From Beutenbergia cavernae DSM 12333 (GTDB taxonomy: Bacteria > Actinomycetota > Actinomycetes > Actinomycetales > Beutenbergiaceae): a DNA stretch of 64,000 nt. Positions 7,754 through 16,798 of the stretch are shown in pieces. The notes below the pieces were generated by a model. That model saw nothing but the letters and a program-made list of their open reading frames with translations, was not told the origin of the DNA and did not search any database. The stretch lies in assembly GCF_000023105.1 (NCBI RefSeq), contig NC_012669.1, forward strand, positions 4,465,025 through 4,529,024, given 5' to 3'. How positions within the stretch are numbered: position 1 is the stretch's first letter; every line of letters begins with the position of its first letter. Position numbers and translations under genes: made by a program.

Positions 7754-10378
7754 ATGACCGTCGCCGACACCGCCAGCCCCGCCGGCCCGGCCCTTCCCCC
7801 GGCCGCCGGCCTGCTCGCGGGCGCCGTCCCGTCGAGCGCCGACCTCGAGGCACGCGTGCGCACGCTCGATCTCGCCACCAAGGTGGCGCTCGTGACCGGG
7901 GCGACGGCGTGGTCCACGGCGCCCGAGCCCGCGATCGGCCTCCGGGAGGTCGTCATGTCGGACGGCCCGGCGGGGGTGCGCGGCGTGCGCGCCGGCGAGA
8001 CGGCGACCTCGCTGCCGGCGCCGAGCGCGCTCGCGGCGACGTGGGACCTGACCCTGGTCGAGCGTGTCGGGGCGGCCATGGCCGCCGAGGCGCGGGAGAA
8101 GGGGGTCGACGTCGTCCTCGCGCCGGTGCTCAACCTCCAGCGCACCCCGGTCGGCGGCCGGCACTTCGAGTGCTTCAGCGAGGACCCGACGCTCGTGGCC
8201 GCGGTCGGCGGGCGTCTGATCGCGGCGATCCAGCGCCGCGGGGTCGCGGCGTGCGCGAAGCACTTCGTGGCGAACGAGTCGGAGACCGACCGGACGACGT
8301 ACGTCGCGCGCGTCGATCGCCGGACCCTGCGCGAGATGTACCTCCCGCCGTTCGAGACCGCTGTGCGCGACGCCGGGGCGTGGACGGTGATGGCGGCGTA
8401 CAACGCCGTGGACGACGGCGTCGAGAGCGCCCCCGCCACGGAGCACCGGCACCTGCTCACCACGGTGCTCGTCGACGAGTGGGGCTTCGACGGGCTCGTC
8501 GTGAGCGACTGGGCGGCGACCAGGACGACGGCGCCGACGGCGAACGCCGGGCTGGACCTCGTGATGCCCGGACCGGACGGTCCGTGGGGAGCCGCGCTCG
8601 TCGAGGCGGTGCTCGCGGGCGAGGTCGCCGAGTCGGTGATCGACGCCAAGGTGGTGCGCGTGCTCCGGCTGGCCGCGCGGGTCGGGAAGCTCGACGACGG
8701 CGTCCCCGCGCCGGTCCTCGACGCGCCGCCCGGCGCCGTCGTCTCGCGCGAGATCGCGGCACGCGGGTCGGTCGTGCTGCGCCGCGACGACGACGTGTGG
8801 CCGCTGGACGCGCACCGGCTGCGGAGCATCGCGGTGCTCGGCGAGAACGCCGTCGACCCGTACGCCCAGGGCGGCGGCAGCGCGAAGGTGCACGCGCCGC
8901 ACGAGGTCAGCCCGCTCGACGGGCTGCGACTGGCCCTCGCCGGCACGGGGGTGGATGTGCGGCACGCCCGGGGCGGACCGGTACGCGCCCTGGCGCCGGA
9001 GCTCGACGTCGACCGCACGCGCGGCCTGCACGGCGCACCCGGCGTCACGGCCCGGTGCCTCGACGCGGACGGCGTCGTGCTGCGCGAGCGCACGGAGCCG
9101 CGCACCAACTGGACCTGGACCTACGACGTCCCCCCCGGCACGGCGTGGCTCGAGCTGCACGCGCACGTGCGGCTCACCGAGCCCGGCACGCACGTGCTCG
9201 AGCTCGGCGCGATCGGGTACCACGACGTGCTCGTCGACGGCGTGCTCGTCCGGTCGGCCCGCGACGACGACGGGTCCGGCGCCGTCCTCGACTCCTCCGT
9301 GAACGCCCCCGCCGGGACGCCGGTCGAGGTCATGGTGCCGGAGCCGGACCGCGGGGGCGGCGCGGAGGGCGCGGTCGGCCGCGCCGTGAACGTGACGCTG
9401 CGGTGCGCCGTCGTCGACGTCGGCCAGTACGGCCGGATCGTCAGCGCCACGCTGCGGCACCGGCTGCCCGGCCCGACGCCGGACGAGGAGCTCGCGGACG
9501 CCGTCGCGCTGGCCGCGGCGAGCGACGTGGCCGTGGTGGTCGTGGGCACGAACGGCGAGGTCGAGAGCGAGGGCTGGGACCGGACGACGCTGGCGCTGCC
9601 CGGCCGCCAGGACGAGCTCGTGCGCGCCGTCGTCGCGGCGAACCCGCGCACGGTCGTCGTCGTGAACGCCGGCGCACCGGTGCTCCTGCCGTGGCTCGAC
9701 GACGTCGGTACGACCGTGTGGGCGTGGCTCGGCGGGCAGGAGGCCGGGCACGCGGTGGCGGACGTGCTGCTCGGGCGCATGGAGCCCGCCGGCCGCCTGC
9801 CGTGGACCCTGCCGGCCCGCGAGGAGGACTCGCCGGTGCCCGACGCCGTCCCGGCCGGCGGCGTCGTCGCCTACGACGAGGGGTCCGACGTCGGGTACGT
9901 CGGCTGGCAGGCCTCGGGGCGCGCGCCTGCGCTGCCGTTCGGGCACGGGCTCGGCTGGGGTACCTGGACGTACGGCGGCCTGGACGTCTCGCCGGCGCCC
10001 GACGGCGGGCTCGTCGTCGCCGTCGACGTCCGGAACGACGCAGCGCGGGCGGCGCGCGAGGTCGTGCAGGTGTACGTGTCGCGGCCGGGGACCGACGGCG
10101 AGCCCCACGGCGTCCGGCGGCTCGCGGGCTTCGCGTGCGTCGACGCGGAACCGGGTGAGACGGTGCGCGCCCGCGTGCGGGTCGACGCCGCCGCGTTCCG
10201 ACGATGGACCGACGCCGGATGGGCGCGCGTGCCGGGCACGTACGGCGTGCACGTCGGCCGGTCCGTCGCCGACGTGCGGCTCGCAGCCGACGTGACGATC
10301 GCGGCCGACGACACGATCGCTGCCGCCGAGCGCGCCACCGGCGCCGCGGCGTCGTCGCCCGTGAGGGCCGCCCGATGA
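7754..10378 (+). CDS. Glycoside hydrolase family 3 beta-glucosidase with PA14-like insert
   Basis: An 874-residue beta-glycosidase that releases terminal sugars from imported oligosaccharides. The (beta/alpha)8 domain covers about residues 35-330. KHFVANESETDR carries substrate-contacting residues and the nucleophile is Asp252 in VVSDWAA. A PA14-like insert lies at about residues 410-560, interrupting the second alpha/beta domain. A fibronectin III-like domain ends the protein (from about 760). No signal peptide is seen, so it acts inside the cell. CCAGGAG precedes the ATG. Its stop overlaps the start of the GH5 gene (ATGA), so the two are co-translated. Confidence 0.93.
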   Translation: MTVADTASPAGPALPPAAGLLAGAVPSSADLEARVRTLDLATKVALVTGATAWSTAPEPAIGLREVVMSDGPAGVRGVRAGETATSLPAPSALAATWDLTLVERVGAAMAAEAREKGVDVVLAPVLNLQRTPVGGRHFECFSEDPTLVAAVGGRLIAAIQRRGVAACAKHFVANESETDRTTYVARVDRRTLREMYLPPFETAVRDAGAWTVMAAYNAVDDGVESAPATEHRHLLTTVLVDEWGFDGLVVSDWAATRTTAPTANAGLDLVMPGPDGPWGAALVEAVLAGEVAESVIDAKVVRVLRLAARVGKLDDGVPAPVLDAPPGAVVSREIAARGSVVLRRDDDVWPLDAHRLRSIAVLGENAVDPYAQGGGSAKVHAPHEVSPLDGLRLALAGTGVDVRHARGGPVRALAPELDVDRTRGLHGAPGVTARCLDADGVVLRERTEPRTNWTWTYDVPPGTAWLELHAHVRLTEPGTHVLELGAIGYHDVLVDGVLVRSARDDDGSGAVLDSSVNAPAGTPVEVMVPEPDRGGGAEGAVGRAVNVTLRCAVVDVGQYGRIVSATLRHRLPGPTPDEELADAVALAAASDVAVVVVGTNGEVESEGWDRTTLALPGRQDELVRAVVAANPRTVVVVNAGAPVLLPWLDDVGTTVWAWLGGQEAGHAVADVLLGRMEPAGRLPWTLPAREEDSPVPDAVPAGGVVAYDEGSDVGYVGWQASGRAPALPFGHGLGWGTWTYGGLDVSPAPDGGLVVAVDVRNDAARAAREVVQVYVSRPGTDGEPHGVRRLAGFACVDAEPGETVRARVRVDAAAFRRWTDAGWARVPGTYGVHVGRSVADVRLAADVTIAADDTIAAAERATGAAASSPVRAAR

Positions 10379-12096
10379 CGGGCTTCGTGCGGCGGTCCGG
10401 GACGAGGATCGTCGACGGCGCGGGCCGGCCGGCGCTGCGGCGCGGCGTCGGGATCGGCACGTGGTTGCTGCCCGAGGGCTACATGTGGCGGTTCCGGCCG
10501 GCCGCGCGGGACGCCCCGTACCCGGGTGTGCCCGCGCAGAGCCCGCGGGAGATCGAGGCCCTGGTCGTCGACCTCGTCGGAGCCGACCGCGCCGCCGAGT
10601 TCTGGAGCGGGTTCCGGCAGGCGTTCTTCTCCGAGGCGGACGTCGCCCGGATCGCTCAGCTGGGTTTCGACCACGTCAGGCTGCCGATCAACTCGCGCGT
10701 GCTCATGGCCGACGACGGGCGCTTCCTCGAGGAGGGCTTCGCGCTCGTCGACGCGTGCGTCGCGTGGTGCGAGGCGGCCGGCCTGCACGTCGTGCTCGAC
10801 CTGCACGGGGCGCCGGGCGGCCAGACCGGCACGAACATCGACGACTCGCCGCGCGGGCGGCCGGAGCTGTTCGAGGACCCGCGCTACCGCGAGCTCACGA
10901 TCCGGCTGTGGACCCAGATCGCGCGGCGCTACGCGTCGTCGACCACCGTCGCGTCGTACGACCTGCTCAACGAGCCGATCCCGAACGAGTTCGCCGCGGC
11001 GTACGCGGACCGGCTCGTCGCGCTGTACCGCGACCTGACGGCGGCGATCCGCGCCGTCGACCCGGACCACCTCATCCAGTACGAGGGCGCCCACTGGGCG
11101 AGCGACCCCGCGATCTTCACGGAGGTCTGGGACGAGAACTCGGCCGTGCACTTCCACCGGTACTGGTCGCCGCCGGACACCGCCGGGATCGCGCCGTTCC
11201 TCGAGGTGCGCTCCCGGTTGGGGCTCCCGCTCTACATGGGCGAGGGCGGGGAGAACTCGCCGGAGTGGCTCGCCGCCGCGTTCGGGCTGTACGAGGCGCA
11301 TGACATCGGCTGGAACTTCTGGACCTGGAAGAAGGTGGACAACGCGCACTCCCCCGCCGTCGTCGTGCCGCCGCCCGGGTGGGCGGACGTGCTCGCGTAC
11401 GCGGCGGGCGAGGCGCCGCGGCCGGCGCCGTCGGACGCGTGGGAGACGTTGAGCGCGCTCGTCGAGGCGATGCGGCTCGAGAGCTGCGAGTGGCACGGCG
11501 AGATCGTGGCCGCGCTCCTGCGCCGAGCGGGGGACGACGGCGAGCTCCGGCTTCCGGCGTACGGGTTCGGGTACGGCGGGGCGGGGGCGTCGTACGCGAC
11601 GGCGGCCGCGTCCCCCGACCCGCGCCTGCGCGCGGACGACGGCGTGACGCTGCGCCTCGTCGGGGGCGCGGGTGCTGGGCACGGTGCGGCGGGCGCCGAC
11701 GGCGTCAACCCGTTCGCCGCCGACCCGGCGGAGCGCGCCCGGGCCGGGGTCGTCGCCGCCGAGCTCGCCGCCGGCGACTGGCTGGCGTTCGACGTCGACG
11801 TCACGGGCACCGCCTCTGGACGGCGTTCCGAGGAGTGGGGTGGATCCGGGAGCGATGTGCTCCCGGATCCACCCCACTCGGTCGCTCTGACGGTCGAGGT
11901 GGTCGCGCATGCGGACGACGGCGCGGCGCGGCCCGCGCTCGACGTCCGCTGTGGCGCCTCCCCCGTGGCCGGCGACTGGGTCGCCGACGCCCCGAGGACG
12001 TGGCGCGGTGCCGTGACGGCGCCGACCGGTGCCACGACGGTGCGGGTCGGGCCGCTCGACGGAGCGCTCACGCTCGCGGGCCTGCGCTTGCGCTGA
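10375..12096 (+). CDS. Glycoside hydrolase family 5 enzyme (intracellular glucanase/glycosidase)
   Basis: A 573-residue retaining glycosidase of the GH5 cellulase superfamily. The acid/base is Glu200 in LLNEPIP and the nucleophile is Glu290 in LYMGEGGE; HLDLHGAPGG-like LDLHGAPGGQTG at about 142 is also typical. The catalytic barrel ends at about 360 and a poorly conserved beta-rich C-terminus follows. There is no signal peptide, so it probably works on imported oligosaccharides with the coupled GH3 enzyme (ATGA overlap at 10375). The C-terminal part contains a perfect 21-bp inverted repeat at 11833-11879 that is read through as protein. That suggests insertion of a palindromic element into the gene. 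Confidence 0.88.
   Translation: MTGFVRRSGTRIVDGAGRPALRRGVGIGTWLLPEGYMWRFRPAARDAPYPGVPAQSPREIEALVVDLVGADRAAEFWSGFRQAFFSEADVARIAQLGFDHVRLPINSRVLMADDGRFLEEGFALVDACVAWCEAAGLHVVLDLHGAPGGQTGTNIDDSPRGRPELFEDPRYRELTIRLWTQIARRYASSTTVASYDLLNEPIPNEFAAAYADRLVALYRDLTAAIRAVDPDHLIQYEGAHWASDPAIFTEVWDENSAVHFHRYWSPPDTAGIAPFLEVRSRLGLPLYMGEGGENSPEWLAAAFGLYEAHDIGWNFWTWKKVDNAHSPAVVVPPPGWADVLAYAAGEAPRPAPSDAWETLSALVEAMRLESCEWHGEIVAALLRRAGDDGELRLPAYGFGYGGAGASYATAAASPDPRLRADDGVTLRLVGGAGAGHGAAGADGVNPFAADPAERARAGVVAAELAAGDWLAFDVDVTGTASGRRSEEWGGSGSDVLPDPPHSVALTVEVVAHADDGAARPALDVRCGASPVAGDWVADAPRTWRGAVTAPTGATTVRVGPLDGALTLAGLRLR
11833..11879. repeat. Perfect 21-bp inverted repeat inside the GH5 gene
   Basis: The arms at 11833-11853 and 11859-11879 are exact complements (they start GAGTGGGGTGG and end CACCCCACTC), with a 5-base loop GATGT. 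The hairpin is in frame and adds a segment reading EEWGGSGSDVLPDPPHS to the protein. A stem this long and perfect is not expected inside a coding region. It resembles a REP-like or other mobile palindromic element captured by the gene. Confidence 0.85.
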
Positions 12097-12112
12097 CCCC
12101 CCGCGCGACTCC

Positions 12113-12982
12113 TCAGAGCGCCGGGCGCAGCTCCGCGAACGCCCAGCCGGCGAGCGTCGTCGGCGTGGTGCTGCGCACGTCACGCGGATCCTCGGGCACG
12201 TGCGGGCCGCGGAGACCCCGCGACATCCCGACGATCCCCTCGACCTGCGCGTCGCTCATCCCGAACGCGCGCAGCTGCGCGGCGACGTCGTCGTCCGACA
12301 CCCGCCGGGCGACCACGTCGCGCCCGATCGCCGCGGACACCACCGTCGCGACGTCGGAGAACGACAGGTCCGCCGGGCCGTACACCCCCTGCGTGTGCCG
12401 GCCGCGCCACGCCGTGGACAGCAGCCGCAGCGCACCGACCGTCGCGATGTCGGCGGGGGCGACCCACGGGATGCGCAGGTCGAGCGGCAGCGTGGTCGTG
12501 AGCTCGCCGCCACGGAGCGAGTCCAGGTCCAGGAACAGGTTCGAGAAGAAGTACCCGCAGCGCAGGTGCGTGACCGAGGCGCCGGTCGCGTCGAGCATCT
12601 CCTCCGTGCGGGCGAGCCCGTCGATCTCGCCGAAGCCGCCCCGCGCGTCCGCGCCGCCGCTGCTCTGGAACACGACGCGCGGGATCCCGTTCTCCTGCAC
12701 CGCGTGCGCCCCGACCGCACCGACCCGGGCGTACCCGGCGGCCGGGTCGTCGTCCTGCGTCGGCGGATCCACCCAGTACAGCGCGTCGACGCCTGCTGTG
12801 GCCGCCACGACGGCGTCGACGTCACCCAGGTCAAGCTCGACGACGTCGCTCGCGGCACGGACGTGCGGGTCGAGGCGCGCGGCGTCCCGCACGAGCAGGG
12901 TCGGGCGCTCCCCCGCCTGCAGCAGCAGCGGGACGAGCCGGCGACCTACCTGGCCGGTCGGGGTCGTGACGGCGATCTTCAT
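12113..12982 (-). CDS. NmrA-like NAD(P)-binding protein
   Basis: A 289-residue atypical short-chain dehydrogenase of the NmrA/azoreductase-like group. The dinucleotide-binding start is MKIAVTTPTGQVGRRLVPLL, a T-P-T-G-Q-V-G variant of GxxGxxG. Relatives act as NAD(P)H-sensing regulators or quinone/azo reductases. CAAGGAGCG eight bases before the ATG at 12982 supports this start over the longer frame. It is convergent with the GH5 gene with 16 bases between them. No partner gene suggests a pathway. Confidence 0.82.
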   Translation of the reverse strand: MKIAVTTPTGQVGRRLVPLLLQAGERPTLLVRDAARLDPHVRAASDVVELDLGDVDAVVAATAGVDALYWVDPPTQDDDPAAGYARVGAVGAHAVQENGIPRVVFQSSGGADARGGFGEIDGLARTEEMLDATGASVTHLRCGYFFSNLFLDLDSLRGGELTTTLPLDLRIPWVAPADIATVGALRLLSTAWRGRHTQGVYGPADLSFSDVATVVSAAIGRDVVARRVSDDDVAAQLRAFGMSDAQVEGIVGMSRGLRGPHVPEDPRDVRSTTPTTLAGWAFAELRPAL

Positions 12983-13176
12983 GGATGGCGCTCCTTGCTC
13001 CGGTGACGGGTCGTCCATCCTGTCGGCCGGCGCCGACACGCCCGCCGTCGACGGGCTGGCGCGGGCGAGCCGCACCGATGACGTGCGCCGGTACGGTCGG
13101 GCCGTGAACGTCGTCGCGGACCGGGTCCGCGACCAGCACGAGGCGACGGTCGCCTGAGCCCACGGAAGGAATCCCT

Positions 13177-13845
13177 GTGTCACTCGTCCTCACGGGACAC
13201 CGCGGCGTCATGGGCGCCGCTCCGGAGAACACTCTCGCGTCATTCCGTCGGGCGGTGGAGTCCGGCTGCGACGAGATCGAGCTCGATCTGCGGCTCACGT
13301 CCGACGGCGAGATCGTGATCCTGCACGACGCGGACCTGAGCCGCACGCACGGCCTGCCGGACGCCGTCGTCGACCTCAGCCTCGCCCGGCTGCGCGAGCT
13401 CGCGCCCGACGTCCCGACGTTCGCCGAGGTGGTCGCCGCGATCGCGATCGGGATCCAGGCCGAGATCAAGGCCGACGGCGTCCCGGACGTTCTCGTCCCG
13501 ATGCTCGAGGCCGACCCCGACCTGGCCGGGCGGGTGCTCGTGACGTCGTTCAAGCCGGACGCCCTGGCCCGCGTGCACGAGCTGCGCCCGACGGCGCCGC
13601 TCGGCCTCATCTTCGGCACCGCCCCGGAGCCGGCCGAGCTCGTGGAGCGTGGCCTGGCCGTGCACGCCTCCTGGGTCATGCCCGGTCTCGCGGGCCTGAC
13701 GCGCGACCACGTCGACGCCGCTCACGCCGCCGGCCTCAAGGTCGCGGCGTGGCCCGTGCCCGACGACGAGACGCTCGCCGCGGCGCGGGCGCTCGGCGTC
13801 GACGGCGTCACCACCGACAACGCCCACACGCTCCGGCGGCCCTGA
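13177..13845 (+). CDS. Glycerophosphodiester phosphodiesterase family protein
   Basis: A 222-residue TIM-barrel enzyme that hydrolyses glycerophosphodiesters to an alcohol and glycerol-3-phosphate. The catalytic and metal-binding pattern is intact: GHRG at residues 7-10, ENT at about 17, the IELDLRLTSDG stretch at about 33, HDADLSR at about 49 and AEIKAD at about 94. There is no signal peptide, so it acts in the cytoplasm. The GTG start at 13177 follows GGAAGGAATCCCT, a good ribosome site. It stands as a single gene. Confidence 0.93.
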   Translation: MSLVLTGHRGVMGAAPENTLASFRRAVESGCDEIELDLRLTSDGEIVILHDADLSRTHGLPDAVVDLSLARLRELAPDVPTFAEVVAAIAIGIQAEIKADGVPDVLVPMLEADPDLAGRVLVTSFKPDALARVHELRPTAPLGLIFGTAPEPAELVERGLAVHASWVMPGLAGLTRDHVDAAHAAGLKVAAWPVPDDETLAAARALGVDGVTTDNAHTLRRP

Positions 13846-13869
13846 CACCGCCTCAGACGGTGGGAGCGC

Positions 13870-14646
13870 CTACTTCTCGAAGAGGCGGGCGCCCCACCAG
13901 TCCCACCGCGGCCGCCAGCCGTTCTGGCGAAGCACCGCGAACACCGGCTTCTTGGCGTCGACGGGGCGGATGATCGTCGCACCCTCCCACGAGGCCCGGG
14001 ATCCGCCGGCGTCGGCGACGACGATCTGGCCGTCGGCGCCCTCGCGGAACGAGGCCTTCGTCTGGTACGCCGTCTTGCCCCGCTTCCAGCTCCAGTCGCC
14101 CCGCGCGAACATCCCTCCGGGACTCCATCCGGCGCTGATCGACGTCGTGCCGGAGTACTCGACGAACCTGTAGTGCGCCCTCGCCTGATCGAGGGTCAGC
14201 TCCATCCGCCAGGCGTACGCCACGCTGCCCTTCACGAAGAGGGTCGTCCAGCGCAGCTCCTCGCTCTTCCAGCGGACCTCGACCTGAGCGCCGTCAGCCG
14301 TGCGGGCGGCGTCGATCCGGTAGGGCAGGCCGTCGCTGTTCATCCCGACGAGGTCCGCGACCACGCCGTCGAGCGGCACGGGTGCACCGGCTGCCGCGAC
14401 CGGCGCCGCGGGGACCTGGGCCGTCTCCCGCTGTCGGGCGACGCGCATGCCCCGCCGCGCCGTCCAGAGCCCGCGCACGAGGATCAGCACGGCCGCGCCG
14501 ACGAGAAGGCCGATCCCGAGCGCGGTCCTGTCGGTCATGAGTGCCACCACGGCAGCTGCCGCGAGCGCGTAGCAGACGATGAGGACGACTTTGCGGCTGA
14601 GGACGGCGAAGCGCTGCTCCCCGGTGCGCTGTCGTTCGTACGTCAT
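13870..14646 (-). CDS. Membrane-anchored protein of unknown function
   Basis: A 258-residue protein not assigned to a family. Two hydrophobic segments lie at about residues 17-36 (VVLIVCYALAAAAVVAL) and 42-60 (LGIGLLVGAAVLILVRGLW), followed by a basic stretch. The remaining part is soluble and Trp-rich (WSWKRGKTAY, GWRPRWDWWGARLFEK). It is probably a double-pass membrane protein with a soluble C-terminal domain. The start at 14646 is preferred because the first helix follows closely; an alternative ATG lies at 14685. Confidence 0.6.
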   Translation of the reverse strand: MTYERQRTGEQRFAVLSRKVVLIVCYALAAAAVVALMTDRTALGIGLLVGAAVLILVRGLWTARRGMRVARQRETAQVPAAPVAAAGAPVPLDGVVADLVGMNSDGLPYRIDAARTADGAQVEVRWKSEELRWTTLFVKGSVAYAWRMELTLDQARAHYRFVEYSGTTSISAGWSPGGMFARGDWSWKRGKTAYQTKASFREGADGQIVVADAGGSRASWEGATIIRPVDAKKPVFAVLRQNGWRPRWDWWGARLFEK

Positions 14647-14685
14647 CGGGACACCGACCCTCGACCAGCGTTCACGGTGCCCCAT

Positions 14686-15043
14686 TCAACCAGCGGGCTC
14701 GGCACGACCCGACGCGCGCGGCGACGGCCCGCCATCCACACCCCACGCCCACCGTGCCCATAGCCGACGCGAGCGCCGTCGTCGAACTGGAGACCGCGTG
14801 AGCCAGTCGCTACCGTGACACGCGGCCCACCGGGCCGCAGCTGACGGACGCGAGTTCGGGGCCCGGGTGTCCCGCGCGCGTACGGTCGGCGGCCGAGCAC
14901 CTGCCTCGCGCACAACCTGGGCTCTCGACGTCCTGCCCGAGGCGTCCGCCGGTCGCCACCCGTCCGGGCTGAGTACGCACCCCGCCACCTGCGGGGCACT
15001 CAACCCGAGGTCGCCAGAGGCGACCGGATCGGACGAACCACAC
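14686..15043 (+). promoter_or_regulatory. Long structured 5' region upstream of betaine-binding protein gene
   Basis: This 358-base stretch has no convincing gene. Close to the downstream start it can form two stems. The first pairs 14966-14974 with 14998-15006 around an inner CCCCGC/GCGGGG stem (14980-14996). The second is GTCGCC-AGA-GGCGAC at 15011-15025. The layout suggests a cis-acting RNA leader. Betaine transporter genes in actinobacteria are often riboswitch-controlled, but I cannot match this to a known class by eye. In particular the conserved blocks of the c-di-AMP (ydaO) riboswitch are not evident. Confidence 0.4.
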
Positions 15044-15940
15044 ATGAGGAACCGGCGCACCATCGCCATGCTCGCCGCCACGACGGCGGGAGCGCTCGGC
15101 CTTGCCGCGTGCAGCTCGACGGAGGAATCCGCTGCCGAGGCACCGAACGGAGACGTCGGTGAGATCACTCTCGCCGCCGTTCCCGGGTGGGACGACACCA
15201 TCGCCTCCAGCGTGCTGTGGGAGGCGGTGCTGGAGGAGCAGGGCTACGACGTCACCATCGAGTACATCGACGTCGCACCAGCGTTCATCGGAGTCTCGTC
15301 CGGCACCTACGACCTCTACCTGGGCTCCTGGCTGCCGACCACGCACGGCGACTACTACGAGCAGTACGGCGACGACATGGAGGTGGTCGGCGTCTGGAAC
15401 CGGGATGCCCGCAACACCTTCGCGGTGAACGCCGACGCCCCGATCGACTCGATCGAGGACCTCGCGGAGAACGCCGACCTGTTCGAGAACAGGATCATCG
15501 GAGTCGAGGCGGGGGCAGGCCTCACGCGTCTCGTCGAGGACGACGTGATCCCGACGTACGGCCTCGAGGAGATGGAGTTCGTGACGTCGTCCACCCCGGC
15601 GATGCTCGCCGAGCTCGACGGCGCGATGGCGTCCGGAGACGACATCCTCGTGACGTTGTGGCAGCCGCACTGGGCCTACGGGGACTACGACCTCAAGAAC
15701 CTCGAGGACCCCGAGGGCACCCTCGGCGGGGCGGAGGAGATCACGATCCTCTCCCGCACCGGCTTCGCCGACGACGCGCCCGTCGCCCACGGGTGGCTGA
15801 GCGACTTCGAGATGGACCTCGACCTGTTCGCCACTCTCGAGGCGGCCCTCTTCCAGGGCAACGAGACCACCGAGTACGACGACCAGATCGCCACGTGGAT
15901 CGACGAGAATCGTGAGTGGGTCGACACCCTGACTCCGTGA
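15044..15940 (+). CDS. Glycine betaine/choline-type ABC substrate-binding lipoprotein
   Basis: A 298-residue OpuAC-type binding protein that captures quaternary ammonium osmolytes outside the membrane. The N-terminus is a signal peptide with a lipobox ending at Cys23 (LGLAAC). Aromatic-rich segments LGSWLPTTHGDYYEQYG and VTLWQPHWAYGDYDL are the typical cation-pi cage regions. The ATG at 15044 is 59 codons inside a longer open frame but begins the signal peptide. No permease or ATPase gene is adjacent, so it is an orphan that must pair with a transporter elsewhere. Confidence 0.9.
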   Translation: MRNRRTIAMLAATTAGALGLAACSSTEESAAEAPNGDVGEITLAAVPGWDDTIASSVLWEAVLEEQGYDVTIEYIDVAPAFIGVSSGTYDLYLGSWLPTTHGDYYEQYGDDMEVVGVWNRDARNTFAVNADAPIDSIEDLAENADLFENRIIGVEAGAGLTRLVEDDVIPTYGLEEMEFVTSSTPAMLAELDGAMASGDDILVTLWQPHWAYGDYDLKNLEDPEGTLGGAEEITILSRTGFADDAPVAHGWLSDFEMDLDLFATLEAALFQGNETTEYDDQIATWIDENREWVDTLTP

Positions 15941-16033
15941 CGCCTCGCCGCGCCGGGGCCGGGTGTCGCGCCCGCTAGCCTGACCGGGGCCGCTCGCCGC
16001 GGCCGGGACGCGACCCGCGAACCAGGAGCCCCG

Positions 16034-16798
16034 TTGGACGAGACCCGCACCCCACGCCTCGAGCTGGCGATCCAGGACCACGTGGCGGTCACCACGGCCC
16101 GCAGCATGGGGGCGGACCGCGTCGAGCTGTGCTCCGCTCTCGGCTCCACCGGCGGCGTGACGCCGAGCCAGGGTCTCGTCGAGCTCACCGTGGAGGCTGC
16201 CCGGCCGAGCCTGCTCGACGCGCCCCTCGGCGTGCACGTGCTCGTGCGGCCCCGGCCGGGCGGCTTCGTGTACGACGTCAACGAGCTCGAGCTCATGGAG
16301 CAGGACGTCCGGGCCGCGCGCGCAGCCGGGGCGGACGGCGTCGTCGTCGGCGCGCTCCGCATCGACGGGAGTCTCGACACCCACGCGATGCGTGTGCTCG
16401 TCGACGCCGCGGCCGGAGCCGCCGTGACCTTCCACCGGGCGTTCGACGTGATGCCCGACCTCGTCGAGGCGATCGACGTGCTCGCCGGGCTCGGCGTCAC
16501 GCGCGTCCTCACCTCCGGCGGGGCGCTGCGCGCGGTCACCGCCGTCGACCGCTTCCGCCGGCTCGTGCTCGAGGCGGACGGCAGGATCGAGATCATGGCC
16601 GGCGGCGGCGTGCAGCCGGAGGACGTGCCGGTGCTCCTCGGGGCCGGGGTCGACGCCGTGCACCTGTCCGCCCGGCGGGTCGTGGTGGACGACGGCGGCC
16701 CGGGCGGCGGCAGCGCCACGGGCTACGACCAGACCGACGGCGACCTCGCGCTCGCCGCCGGGCAGGCGTTCCGCCAGTGGTGCGAGAGCACGGCGTGA
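16034..16798 (+). CDS. cutC: CutC family protein
   Basis: A 254-residue TIM-barrel protein of the CutC family, named for copper homeostasis in E. coli, though a direct copper role is disputed. Recognisable blocks are SMGADRVELC with the following GGVTPS, HVLVRPRPGGFVY, GADGVVVGALRIDG, VTFHRAFD and LTSGG. The start is TTG at 16034, preceded by CAGGAGCCCCG. Its stop overlaps the GTG of the next gene (GTGA), so it is translated together with an M81 family protein, an association without a known common pathway. Confidence 0.9.
   Translation: MDETRTPRLELAIQDHVAVTTARSMGADRVELCSALGSTGGVTPSQGLVELTVEAARPSLLDAPLGVHVLVRPRPGGFVYDVNELELMEQDVRAARAAGADGVVVGALRIDGSLDTHAMRVLVDAAAGAAVTFHRAFDVMPDLVEAIDVLAGLGVTRVLTSGGALRAVTAVDRFRRLVLEADGRIEIMAGGGVQPEDVPVLLGAGVDAVHLSARRVVVDDGGPGGGSATGYDQTDGDLALAAGQAFRQWCESTA

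Noticed and set aside
7013-10252. A long open frame (over 1000 codons) on the minus strand opposite the GH3 gene, continuous with the TetR gene
   Set aside because: It is an artefact of high GC: the GH3 strand has intact catalytic motifs and a ribosome site, while the opposite frame is Arg/Ala/His-rich without any domain. Only its last part, from 7681, is the TetR gene.
12983-13157. Coding frame upstream of the GDPD gene
   Set aside because: It is the tail of a compositional open frame opposite the NmrA-like gene, with no start site or conserved sequence.
14818-15043. c-di-AMP (ydaO) riboswitch upstream of the betaine-binding protein
   Set aside because: The genomic setting is right, but I could not find the conserved sequence blocks of the class; only generic stems are visible.
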